A stretch of DNA of 64,000 nucleotides, from positions 81,305-145,304 of the forward strand of contig JACAAZ010000008.1 of NCBI GenBank assembly GCA_013376995.1. Direction: 5' to 3'. The notes beneath the pieces were generated by a model, which saw only the letters and a program-made list of their open reading frames with translations, searched no databases and was not told the origin of the DNA. Each line of letters starts with the position of its first letter. Positions within the stretch are counted from its first letter, which is position 1. Origin of the DNA: Bacteroidota bacterium (GTDB taxonomy: Bacteria > Bacteroidota > Bacteroidia > Bacteroidales > UBA4417). Below are positions 1-8,315 of this stretch, piece after piece. Made by a program: the position numbers and the translations under genes.

Positions 1-76
1 ACATTGTGTGCCTAATGGCACTTTTCAACCTGATTTACCATCGGCTTTTCTATAAACATTGTGTGCCTAATGGCAC
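1..76. repeat. 21-bp direct repeat, two copies 55 bp apart
   Basis: The 21 bases at 1-21 recur exactly at 56-76. Each copy contains a small hairpin, GTGCC-TAAT-GGCAC. The first copy touches the window edge, so more copies may lie to the left. I see only two copies, with a 34-bp spacer, so this is not evidence of a CRISPR array. It lies just downstream of the stop of a decayed minus-strand PAS fragment. Confidence 0.7.
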
Positions 77-92
77 ATTGGTGTTGCATTTT

Positions 93-230
93 TTAAATTA
101 CCTCACGGATAAAACACTGTATAACCTTAATATTCTCGACCAAATAAACATTGCTGACAAACTCCACGTTGATTGCCCGCCCATCAGCCGTTTCAAGGGG
201 CAGGTTTTCGTAAAGGACCAGTTGGTTCTG
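93..230 (-). pseudogene. PAS-domain remnant of a sensor kinase
   Basis: Read on the minus strand, this stretch is open for about 45 codons between a TAG stop just above 230 and the TAA at 93-95. The translation contains LYENLPLETADGRAI followed by VEFVSNVYLVENIKVIQC and FIREVI. This matches the C-terminal half of a PAS/PAC sensor domain, where the usual continuation is an RDITERK-type linker into the next domain. The reading frame lacks a start codon and stops where the linker should begin, and no kinase domain follows. I infer a decayed fragment of a PAS-containing signalling protein. The plus-strand open frame over the same bases looks like its shadow. Confidence 0.55.
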
Positions 231-236
231 CTATAA

Positions 237-1267
237 TTACAGGATGATCATTTTTAGCATTGATTTTTTCATATGTCCTGCGCACCAGAATCTCTTTTGC
301 TTACTTCAAAGATACAATCTCATTTAAGCATCGGTACTCAGGTGCATATTTTATGCTGTTAAGGTAGTCATAATGCAGGTAGAATTCCCTGTAATTCTTA
401 CCAACCAGCTATTACAGAAGCTAATGAAACAGTATTTTTTTTATAGTTCAGTAGATAAAAAGATAAGAATAATCAAAGAATTATTGAGAGATTTTTTAAG
501 TGTTCCCGTAAGCGTTTTCAATGAGGATGGAGCGCATGTGTAATGAGTCAGGAGTGCAAATGTAGGGGATATTCGTGCTATGGGAAACTATGTCCCGGAT
601 TGCAAATCCATGCCGACAGCGCTTTATGGCGCAGCGTGAAGGGCACAGGAAATCTCCAGATGAACCAGCTGCGAATTAAGCAACATTTGAATTCGAAGAT
701 GAATACCTGTAAATAAGATCATATTATCACTTTTTATTAATCCATCGTTGGAATTTTAAAAGGCCGAAATCTGGTACATTTAAATTCCCTGGCTAACTAC
801 AAACAAATTCCCAGTTAATCAGGGCCTAATATTTTGAATGGCATGATCTTATCTTCAATTCATACAGATTATCTTATACCTGCACCCGAACATATTTATG
901 ATCTTACCTATTTATTTTTTCATTTTCAAACATTTGAACGACTTTCAGGTTTATTCTGAATTGCAAACTCAGACCTGAATTTATTCCTTTACCATACTCC
1001 AAATTAATTATCACCCATCCATTTTAACAAAACCTTAGTAGAAAACCAAATTTACTCCTTGCTAAGGCCTTGTCTACCTGCCTTTTTTTAATCCCGGAAA
1101 AAGGATAAACCAAACTCCAGATTTCAACAGTTCAAATCATCACACATTCGTGTGCGGATACCTTTATCTGCTATGCTATGTGTTGTCCAGTCCGAAAAGG
1201 TCCCTCCTCCGGATATGGTTATTGCCAGGGAGAAAAAACATGGTATTAACTTCAAAACCAACCTCTC
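237..1267. other. Noncoding stretch, no gene seen
   Basis: About 1 kb with frequent stops in all frames and AT-rich segments. A minus-strand open piece of about 35 codons near 301-410 (ending EYRCLNEIVSLK) may be another decayed coding fragment, but I do not recognise it. No RNA gene was recognised. The last few hundred bases presumably hold the promoter of the large gene starting at 1268, but I cannot place a convincing -7 box. Confidence 0.5.
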
Positions 1268-4200
1268 ATGAGAAAAAAAATACACTCTTACGGAAATTGG
1301 AAGTTATTTTCTCTTACCCGCGTGACGGGTATGATATTCATGCTGCTTGCAACGGTTCATAGCCCTGTCAAAGCTTTAGTAAGTTCCTATTCCTTTGTAT
1401 CCTCTGCCGGTACCTATACGCCTGTTACCGGTACAATCCTTTTTTCAGGCAACTGGGATGATGCTTCTTCGGGCCTGATAACATTGCCATTTACATTCAA
1501 TTACAATAACACTCCCTTCACAACTCTGAGTGTTACCACAAATGGTTTTATCACCCTGGGTGCAATACCTGCCGGTACACTGTATTGTGGGCTGCAAACC
1601 AGCCCTACCAACTCCATTGCAGCCTATGGAACTGACCTGATAAATTCCGGGACTTCGTCAAATATTCAATATGCTACCCTGGGTGTAACCCCTAACAGGC
1701 AGTTTGTAGTACAATGGACGAACTGCAAGCACTTTGGCCTGTCGAACACCGATGCCTGGAATTTCCAGTTAATTCTTAATGAATCAGATAACAGTGTGCA
1801 GGTAGTGTGGGGAGCGTCAGCTGTTGGAACAACCATGAACGCTAATGCCTGCGCTGATAATCCATCTGAATCCGGAAGTGTGGGGTTGAAAGGCTATACG
1901 CCAGCTGATTTTAACCTCAGGAGTGTGACCAACGGAACCAACGACTGGACAACTTCCGTGTCGGGCGCAAGTTTATCTGATGTTTGCAATATTTCACCCT
2001 CCAATATCCCGCCATCGGGGATAACCTATACATGGACTCCTTCACCGCCTGCACAAATGGTATTTGTATCGGGTAATACCGTGCTTTTAAATAACGGGGC
2101 GGGAGTTCCAATATCAGCTAACAGGCAGGTTTACCAGGTCCAGGTAGTTGTTGCAGGATCACTTTCGCCACTTGATGTAACAAGTTTGTCATTGTCTACT
2201 TCAGGATGTACAAACGCTTCCACGGATATTGCAAATGCAAAGGTCTTTTTTACCGGAAGCAGTCCCGCATTTTCATCTGCAACTCAATTCGGATCAACTG
2301 TTAATAACCCGGATGGTGCCTATACTGTAAATGGAGTATCCACGCTGAGTGAAGGAATTAATTACTTCTGGATAACCTATGATATCAACCTTACAGCTAC
2401 CTTGGGGGATCTTGTCACGGGCTGTTGTACGTCGTTTACAGGCACTGGTTCTATTGGTACACAAACACCTTCCGTTACTTGTCCGGCAGGTTCGCAAACT
2501 ATAATGAATTTAGGCTCATGGACGCCGGTTACATCTTTGGCACCGCATTATAACCAGGGAGGGATGCTGTTACTTTCCGATGGTACTGCAATTTGCCATT
2601 CAAATGACGGAGGGCTTTATGGGAAGACTTATGATAAGCTTACACCTGACCAAAGCGGGAGTTACATTAATGGCACATGGTCTTCCATTGCGCCTATGAT
2701 CAGCGACCGTTTATTCTATTCATCCCAGGTTCTTAAGGACGGCCGCGTTTATGTTGCCGGGGGTGAATACGGGGCGGGCTTAACCGTTGGTGAGGTGTAT
2801 GACCCGCTAACCAATTCCTGGGCTCCAACACCCTCGCCTGGCAGAATAAGTGATGCAAATTCGGAAATACTGGAGGATGGACGTGTATTACAGGCTTTGG
2901 TGCAAGGCACAACACAGAATACCGTTATTTACAATCCTGCAACGAACTCCTACGTAACCGGGCCAAATTGCACCGGGGGGCATAATGAGTCAGTCTGGGT
3001 GAAGTTGCCTGACAACAGTATTCTGTTTGTCAATATTGGTTCCGTTAATTCCGAACGGTATATTCCTTCTTTAAATGCATGGGTCCCTGATGCAACTGTC
3101 CCGGTCAGTTTATATGACCCTTATGGTTATGAAACCGGCGGCGCTGTATTACTGCCCAATGGCAAAGCATTCTTCCTGGGTTCCCTGGGCACAACAGCCT
3201 ATTATACCCCATCGGGTACGTCAAGCCCAGGGACCTGGGCAGCAGGCCCAACCATACCCAATTCACTCGGGGCACCCGATGCTTCCTGTGCCATGATGGC
3301 TAACGGCAAAGTACTATGCGCATTCTCTCCCGCACCGGTATCGCAGGCTTCACTTTTCGTCCCCCCCACATACTTTTATGAATTTGACTATTTAACGAAT
3401 AGTTTCGCACAGACTTCCGCCCCCGGAGGCGGAACAACCCTGACCACAATTGGCAGTTTTCAGACCTGCATGCTCAATCTGCCGGATGGCACTGTATTAT
3501 ACGCACAAAACCAGGATGTTACCTCCCAGCAGTATTATATATATACTCCTTCCGGAAGCCAAACAGCTTCCGGAAAGCCTCATATTGATAATATCCAGCA
3601 GTTGGGTTGTGACATATACACCTTGTCGGGGACCCAATTCAATGGTATTTCGGAAGGTGCAAGTTATGGCGACGACTGGCAGTCGAGTACCAACTATCCC
3701 ATTGTAAGACTTACTTCAGGCAGCAATGTATACTTTTGCCGGACCAGTAACTGGAACAGTACCGGTGTAATGCGTGGAAATGCACCTGATAATGTTACAC
3801 TTACACTTCCGGCGGGATTACCTTATGGTACTTATTCAATGATTGTTTCAGCCAATGGTATCAGTTCCGACCCGGTTTCATTTACCACAGGTTTTTATAC
3901 CTGGTATAATGACCTGGATGGTGACGGATACTACGGATCAACTCAACAGAGTTGTATGAACCCCGGCACAGGATGGTCACTCACCACGCTCGGCCCGGAT
4001 TGCAATGATAATGATAACACCGTATGGCAATCAGCTTCCCTTTATGTAGATGCTGACGGGGATGGTTATGACGCAGGATCTGCTGTTGTTTGTTATGGAG
4101 CAACTGCTCCAATAGGCTATTCGCTTACCACCAACGGAAGCGATTGCAACGATAGTGATGGCAGTATCCATACTCCTCCAACCGTGAGCTTCAGCGGGTT

Positions 4201-6697
4201 ATCCGCATCTTATTGCATAAACGCAGGCGCTGTAACTTTAACGGGCAGCCCTGCAGGTGGCATATTCAGCGGAACCGGCATCAATGGTAATATCTTTGAT
4301 CCAGCAACAGCAGGTGCAGGTGGCCCATACACAATTACTTATTCTTACACGGCAGTTGCCGGTTGTAGCAACAGCAGCAGCCAGACTGTGACGGTTAACG
4401 ATCTTCCTTCGGTAAGTTTCACCGGTCTATCGGCATCTTATTGTGTAAATGCAGGTGCCGTAACCTTAACCGGTATCCCGGCAGGAGGCTCTTTCAGCGG
4501 GAACGGTATCAGCGGGAATAGTTTCAATCCTGCTACAGCAGGAGTTGGCGGGCCATATTCCATAACGTATACTTATACAGACGGAAATAGTTGTCTCAAC
4601 AGCAGCAGCCAGACTGTAACGGTTAATGCGTTACCGGCAGTAAGTTTTACCGGATTAGCAGCATCCTACTGCGTTAATGCTGGTGCTGCTTCCTTAACGG
4701 GTATCCCAGCCGGGGGCACTTTCAGCGGAACCGGAATAACCGGTAATAGTTTTAATCCATTGACAGCCGGAATTGGTGGGCCCTATACCATTGCGTATTC
4801 TTATACTGATGGAAACAGTTGCCTCAACAGCAGCAGTCAGGTTGTATCAGTTAACGCATTGCCGGTTGTAAGTTTCAGCGGGTTAGCAGCATCCTATTGC
4901 ATAAATGCAGGTGTTGTAACCTTAACCGGTACACCTTCAGGAGGCACATTCAGCGGATCCGGTATCACAGGCAACAGCTTCAATCCTGCAACGGCAGGGG
5001 TTGGTGGGCCCTATTCAATTACTTATTCGTACACCAATGGAAATAGTTGCCTCAACAGCAGCATTCAGACAACTGCGGTTAACGCTTTGCCGATAGTAAG
5101 TTTCACCGGTTTATCAGCATCCTATTGTGCAAATGCGGCAGCAGTAACCTTAACTGGCAGTCCTGCCGGGGGCACTTTCAGCGGACCTGGTATCAGTGGT
5201 AACAGTTTCAATCCTTCAACTGCAGGAGCAGGCGGCCCCTACACTATCACATATACATATATGGACGGGAACAGTTGCCTGAACAGCAGCACTCATAATG
5301 TAACAGTTAATCCGCTGCCCGTAGTAAGCTTCACGGGTTTGGCAGCCTCTTATTGCGTATATGCTAATTCCGTTACCTTAACCGGTAGCCCGGCAGGTGG
5401 TACATTCAGCGGACCCGGTATAAGCGGGAACCTGTTCAACCCGGCGGCAGCCGGAGTTGGTGGCCCCTATTCCATAACCTATTCATTTACAAACGGAAAT
5501 GGATGCAGCAGCAGCAGCAGTATAGCAGTCACAGTAAAACCTACCCCTAATGCAATTGCTACACCTGCATCCCAGATCAGTTGTTCAGGGACACCGATAA
5601 CCAGTATCGTATTAAGCGGCGTTGTGCCGGGAACCATCTATAACTGGACAAGGAACAATACTTCTGCTGTGACAGGAATAAATGCCAGCGGTTCGGGAAA
5701 CATAAGCGGTGTATTAACAAATACAACCATCAATCCTGTAACGGTAACTTTCACCATTACACCTTCGGCTAATGGTTGTACCAATACATCGATTTTAGCT
5801 ACAGTCCTGGTGAATCCGCAAACCAAAATCACCTGTAACCCTGACAATAAGTCCATATCAGTTTCGGACAATACATCATTCAGTGTAACAGCAACGGGTA
5901 TTGCGCTAACTTACCAGTGGCAGCAGAGCACAAATGGGGGAACGAGCTACAGCAACCTCACAAACGGGGGTGTTTATTCAGGTGTTGCTACAAACAAGCT
6001 GAACCTGACTTCTGTGCCTGTTACTATGAATGGATATAAGTTCCGCTGTTTAGTTACCGGGACATGCAGTTCCGTTACTTCAGCTTCTGCATTACTGACG
6101 GTGACTTATCCTTGCCAGAATGCAACCGGTTTAACTACTACCAATATTACTTATTCGGCTGCCAAGCTCAACTGGAGCGCCAACGCTGATCCAGCTCAAT
6201 GGCAGGTTCAGTACAAAACCACAAATAACGGTTCCATGTGGAAAGATGTTTTTGTGGCCGGGAACTTAAGAACCGTAACTATTTCGGCACTGCTTGCCAA
6301 CCAAAATTACAACTGGCATATCCGGGCTAAATGCGGTGAAAACTGGACTGCCTATTCGGCCACTGCCAACTTTAAGACAAGCCCCCCCCCTCTTAAAGCC
6401 ACACCTGCAATTAATAGCGCTGATGAAACCAGCTCTGTATCCCTAAATGTTTACCCAAATCCATCAAAGGGAGAGTTTACTCTAATTCTGCAGGTAGATG
6501 AGAACACGAATACCAAAGCCAAAATCCAGATGGTTAACATGATGGGGAAAACTGTTTACACTGAAGATGCAGAGATAGGAAACGGCCTTCTGCAGAAAAC
6601 AATTTCCACACCATCTGCAGTTGCAAATGGGATCTATATTGTGAGAGTTATCATTGATGAAAAGCTTTACAAAACCCAGGTGATTCTTCTCAGATAA
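1268..6697 (+). CDS. Giant T9SS cargo: galactose-oxidase-like propeller plus six 76-aa repeats
   Basis: This 1809-residue secreted protein has a signal peptide (residues 1-35). A Bacteroidota surface-protein N-terminal module follows (about 36-260), then a BNR-associated N-terminal-like domain (about 277-410). Next comes a kelch/galactose-oxidase-like propeller with a C-terminal DUF1929-type immunoglobulin domain (about 418-870). Two Ca-binding type DxDGDGY/DCNDxD segments lie at about 880-960, six 76-residue repeats at 973-1428, then PKD/Ig-like and fibronectin-III-like modules, and a T9SS type A sorting domain (about 1725-1809, YPNPSKGEF). At the place where galactose oxidases carry the late copper-ligand His, this protein reads TSNWNSTGVMRG, so an oxidase activity is doubtful. 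It is probably exported by T9SS and anchored on the surface as an adhesive or carbohydrate-related protein. It stands alone and is followed by a terminator. Confidence 0.85.
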   Translation: MRKKIHSYGNWKLFSLTRVTGMIFMLLATVHSPVKALVSSYSFVSSAGTYTPVTGTILFSGNWDDASSGLITLPFTFNYNNTPFTTLSVTTNGFITLGAIPAGTLYCGLQTSPTNSIAAYGTDLINSGTSSNIQYATLGVTPNRQFVVQWTNCKHFGLSNTDAWNFQLILNESDNSVQVVWGASAVGTTMNANACADNPSESGSVGLKGYTPADFNLRSVTNGTNDWTTSVSGASLSDVCNISPSNIPPSGITYTWTPSPPAQMVFVSGNTVLLNNGAGVPISANRQVYQVQVVVAGSLSPLDVTSLSLSTSGCTNASTDIANAKVFFTGSSPAFSSATQFGSTVNNPDGAYTVNGVSTLSEGINYFWITYDINLTATLGDLVTGCCTSFTGTGSIGTQTPSVTCPAGSQTIMNLGSWTPVTSLAPHYNQGGMLLLSDGTAICHSNDGGLYGKTYDKLTPDQSGSYINGTWSSIAPMISDRLFYSSQVLKDGRVYVAGGEYGAGLTVGEVYDPLTNSWAPTPSPGRISDANSEILEDGRVLQALVQGTTQNTVIYNPATNSYVTGPNCTGGHNESVWVKLPDNSILFVNIGSVNSERYIPSLNAWVPDATVPVSLYDPYGYETGGAVLLPNGKAFFLGSLGTTAYYTPSGTSSPGTWAAGPTIPNSLGAPDASCAMMANGKVLCAFSPAPVSQASLFVPPTYFYEFDYLTNSFAQTSAPGGGTTLTTIGSFQTCMLNLPDGTVLYAQNQDVTSQQYYIYTPSGSQTASGKPHIDNIQQLGCDIYTLSGTQFNGISEGASYGDDWQSSTNYPIVRLTSGSNVYFCRTSNWNSTGVMRGNAPDNVTLTLPAGLPYGTYSMIVSANGISSDPVSFTTGFYTWYNDLDGDGYYGSTQQSCMNPGTGWSLTTLGPDCNDNDNTVWQSASLYVDADGDGYDAGSAVVCYGATAPIGYSLTTNGSDCNDSDGSIHTPPTVSFSGLSASYCINAGAVTLTGSPAGGIFSGTGINGNIFDPATAGAGGPYTITYSYTAVAGCSNSSSQTVTVNDLPSVSFTGLSASYCVNAGAVTLTGIPAGGSFSGNGISGNSFNPATAGVGGPYSITYTYTDGNSCLNSSSQTVTVNALPAVSFTGLAASYCVNAGAASLTGIPAGGTFSGTGITGNSFNPLTAGIGGPYTIAYSYTDGNSCLNSSSQVVSVNALPVVSFSGLAASYCINAGVVTLTGTPSGGTFSGSGITGNSFNPATAGVGGPYSITYSYTNGNSCLNSSIQTTAVNALPIVSFTGLSASYCANAAAVTLTGSPAGGTFSGPGISGNSFNPSTAGAGGPYTITYTYMDGNSCLNSSTHNVTVNPLPVVSFTGLAASYCVYANSVTLTGSPAGGTFSGPGISGNLFNPAAAGVGGPYSITYSFTNGNGCSSSSSIAVTVKPTPNAIATPASQISCSGTPITSIVLSGVVPGTIYNWTRNNTSAVTGINASGSGNISGVLTNTTINPVTVTFTITPSANGCTNTSILATVLVNPQTKITCNPDNKSISVSDNTSFSVTATGIALTYQWQQSTNGGTSYSNLTNGGVYSGVATNKLNLTSVPVTMNGYKFRCLVTGTCSSVTSASALLTVTYPCQNATGLTTTNITYSAAKLNWSANADPAQWQVQYKTTNNGSMWKDVFVAGNLRTVTISALLANQNYNWHIRAKCGENWTAYSATANFKTSPPPLKATPAINSADETSSVSLNVYPNPSKGEFTLILQVDENTNTKAKIQMVNMMGKTVYTEDAEIGNGLLQKTISTPSAVANGIYIVRVIIDEKLYKTQVILLR
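4184..5551 (+). repeat. Six tandem 228-bp (76-codon) repeats inside the giant cargo gene
   Basis: Unit starts at 4184, 4412, 4640, 4868, 5096 and 5324 are spaced exactly 228 bp. Each unit encodes VSFxGLxASYC, then TLTGxPxGGxFSGxGI, GNxFNP, GGPYxITYxY and a second Cys near its end. The exact period with no indels suggests recent amplification or selection on unit length. The two conserved cysteines per unit probably form a disulfide within each immunoglobulin-like module. Confidence 0.95.
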
Positions 6698-6724
6698 ATC
6701 AGCAATTGTTTAATACTGATAAAT

Positions 6725-6756
6725 AACCCGGTTGCAATAAGTAACCGGGTTTTTTT
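6725..6756 (+). terminator. Rho-independent terminator
   Basis: A nine-base stem AACCCGGTT / AACCGGGTT encloses a nine-base loop and is followed by a run of T. It lies 27 bases after the stop of the giant T9SS cargo gene. Confidence 0.9.
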
Positions 6757-7149
6757 CTGCTCTTCATAAGCGGTATTCACAATGAGTCGGTAATACAAAT
6801 TGCACAGGCAGGATCTGCTTGATTTGTGACTCTTACAGAGGAGGTTGAAAATCCGGTGCACGGGTAATCTACCAGGCATATCGTTTGGGGCGCAGCGCAT
6901 GACGCATCTGGAAAGTTTATCTCTTCTTTTGAAAATTAAGAACAGAAAAACAATCGAATAACGAAGTAAGAATCATGACCAATCTCAGTTCTGATTTCTG
7001 AATTCGTTTGTTTCCGCCAGCTGGCGGATTCTGAATTCAATTCCTTTCAGAAGAGCAACAGCCTAACCAGTGTTCATAAATTCGCTGGCAGGGAATGTTA
7101 ATGGAACTTTATTCAGCAGAATACGAATATTGAAGTGCGTAAGATTATG
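6757..7149. other. Intergenic DNA with one copy of the CCGCCA palindrome repeat
   Basis: No gene is seen. Bases 6991-7043 hold a copy of the dispersed repeat described at 21893 and 25013. In this copy the central palindrome TCCGCCAGCTGGCGGA (7013-7028) is perfect. The stretch also has word-like GCGCAGCGC pieces near 6890. Confidence 0.6.
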
Positions 7150-7368
7150 TCAGTGGTCAGGTGATGTGCCCCTGTATTCCAGGATATCACCAGGCTGACA
7201 GTCCAACACATTACAAATAGCTTCCAACGTAGTAAAACGGATGGCTTTAGCTTTCCCTGTTTTCAATATTGAAAGATTGGAAAGTGTTAAGTCCACTTTT
7301 TCGGAAAGTTCGTTTAATGACATTTTCCGTTTTGCCATCATCACATCCAGGTTAACAATTATGGACAT
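7150..7368 (-). CDS. Small Cro/CI-type HTH regulator (YozG-like)
   Basis: A 72-residue protein that is essentially a single XRE-type helix-turn-helix: MAKRKMSLNELSEKVDLT, then LSNLSILKTGKAKAIRFTTL, then LEAICNVLDCQPGDILEY. This is the compact form that regularly accompanies DUF2975 membrane proteins. It starts three bases after the stop of the DUF2975 gene, so the two are co-transcribed from the promoter at about 7953. I infer that it autoregulates the pair through the half-site array at 7956-8010. Family assignment is firm; target genes and signal are unknown. Confidence 0.88.
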   Translation of the reverse strand: MSIIVNLDVMMAKRKMSLNELSEKVDLTLSNLSILKTGKAKAIRFTTLEAICNVLDCQPGDILEYRGTSPDH

Positions 7369-7371
7369 AGC

Positions 7372-7920
7372 TTAAACGGTTAAGTCGATTTCGTTTTGTA
7401 TTTCAATTCCCCTTTTGAAGATCTGGGCAATGACCAAAAGAATGACACCTAAAAACAACCAAACGTCTGCTCCTCCCAGTCTTAGGTATTGAATTTCAGG
7501 CATTCTCACTCCCTGTTTCACCAACCCTTCTGCAACTTTTGCTCCCCAGAAGGAAAACAAACCAATACCCAATCCCATGTATGCAATCTTTAAAATAAAG
7601 CGCCTGGTAGTTTCATTGAATGGTTGTGATAACCTGAGTTCTTTATTGTTAAGGAATTTCACAATGTGGTAAAACATCAAAGCTCTCAAAACAGCTACAA
7701 TAATCATCAAGGATGTCACAGTAACATAATAGCTTTGATTGTAATAATATAACTCCGATAAATTTACCTCCATCCAAAATCTTTTTGCCCCCTCAGGGTT
7801 GAGCAGTAACGTAAAGAATGTGTTGACAATAAAGGCACCGGCCTCAATGCACACACCTATGAATATGATCCATGAAACTACATTCAGCAGTTTCAGGATG
7901 TAATCTGACTTTGTTGACAT
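7372..7920 (-). CDS. DUF2975 four-helix membrane protein
   Basis: A 182-residue integral membrane protein with four predicted hydrophobic helices: about residues 12-35, 52-80, 105-125 and 145-165. Length and helix pattern fit DUF2975, which is usually encoded directly before a small HTH regulator, as here. It is the first gene of a two-gene operon. Its function is not known; by analogy with other membrane-protein/HTH pairs it may sense a membrane signal and control the regulator, but nothing in the sequence proves that. Confidence 0.85.
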   Translation of the reverse strand: MSTKSDYILKLLNVVSWIIFIGVCIEAGAFIVNTFFTLLLNPEGAKRFWMEVNLSELYYYNQSYYVTVTSLMIIVAVLRALMFYHIVKFLNNKELRLSQPFNETTRRFILKIAYMGLGIGLFSFWGAKVAEGLVKQGVRMPEIQYLRLGGADVWLFLGVILLVIAQIFKRGIEIQNEIDLTV

Positions 7921-7945
7921 AATTATTTAGGTTTAAATTAGGCTG

Positions 7946-8010
7946 CAAATATAATCAATAATTTATTGTTTATCAATAAATATATATTTTTTTTCGGAAA
8001 TTGTTTATTG
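7946..8010 (-). promoter_or_regulatory. Promoter and CAATAA/TTATTG half-site array of the DUF2975-HTH operon
   Basis: On the minus strand, TATATTTG (7953-7946) matches the Bacteroidota -7 consensus TAnnTTTG. A TTG at 7976-7974 sits 20 nt upstream, the usual place for the -33 box. Half-sites CAATAA (7956-7961), TTATTG (7963-7968), CAATAA (7974-7979) and TTATTG (8005-8010) form overlapping inverted repeats, CAATAA-T-TTATTG and TTTATTG-N5-CAATAAA. They cover the -33 region, as expected for an operator of the adjacent HTH protein. Confidence 0.65.
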
Positions 8011-8315
8011 TATACCAAAAACTGGAAAGCTAAAATAATCCTATTTAATGTTGAGTAGCCCTTGCCGGAAAGTCGACCACTCAATGCTTATCCGAGGACT
8101 GAAGCGAATCCATTGGTATAATAAGGGATAAATGGATTTGCTCCAACATATCAGGAAATAGAGACTGGGTTATTATTCTCCGCAAACTATGTTCAATTCC
8201 TTTCACATAGGCTTAGTGCATTGAGTATAGCACTGAAAATTAATAATAAAGCTTCGCGTCCTGCGATTTGCCGTGCTTCATTAAGACTACATATAAATTG
8301 TTATGATTCCCCTAT
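8011..8315. other. Intergenic region, no gene seen
   Basis: About 300 bases between the minus-strand DUF2975 promoter and the stop of the minus-strand protease. There is no plausible coding frame, and no strong hairpin with a T-run in either direction. A GCTTCGCGTCCTGCG piece near 8250 resembles the word-like intergenic repeats. Confidence 0.5.

Noticed and set aside
1-76. CRISPR array start
   Set aside because: Only two 21-bp copies, a 34-bp spacer and no third repeat or cas gene; more likely a simple direct repeat.
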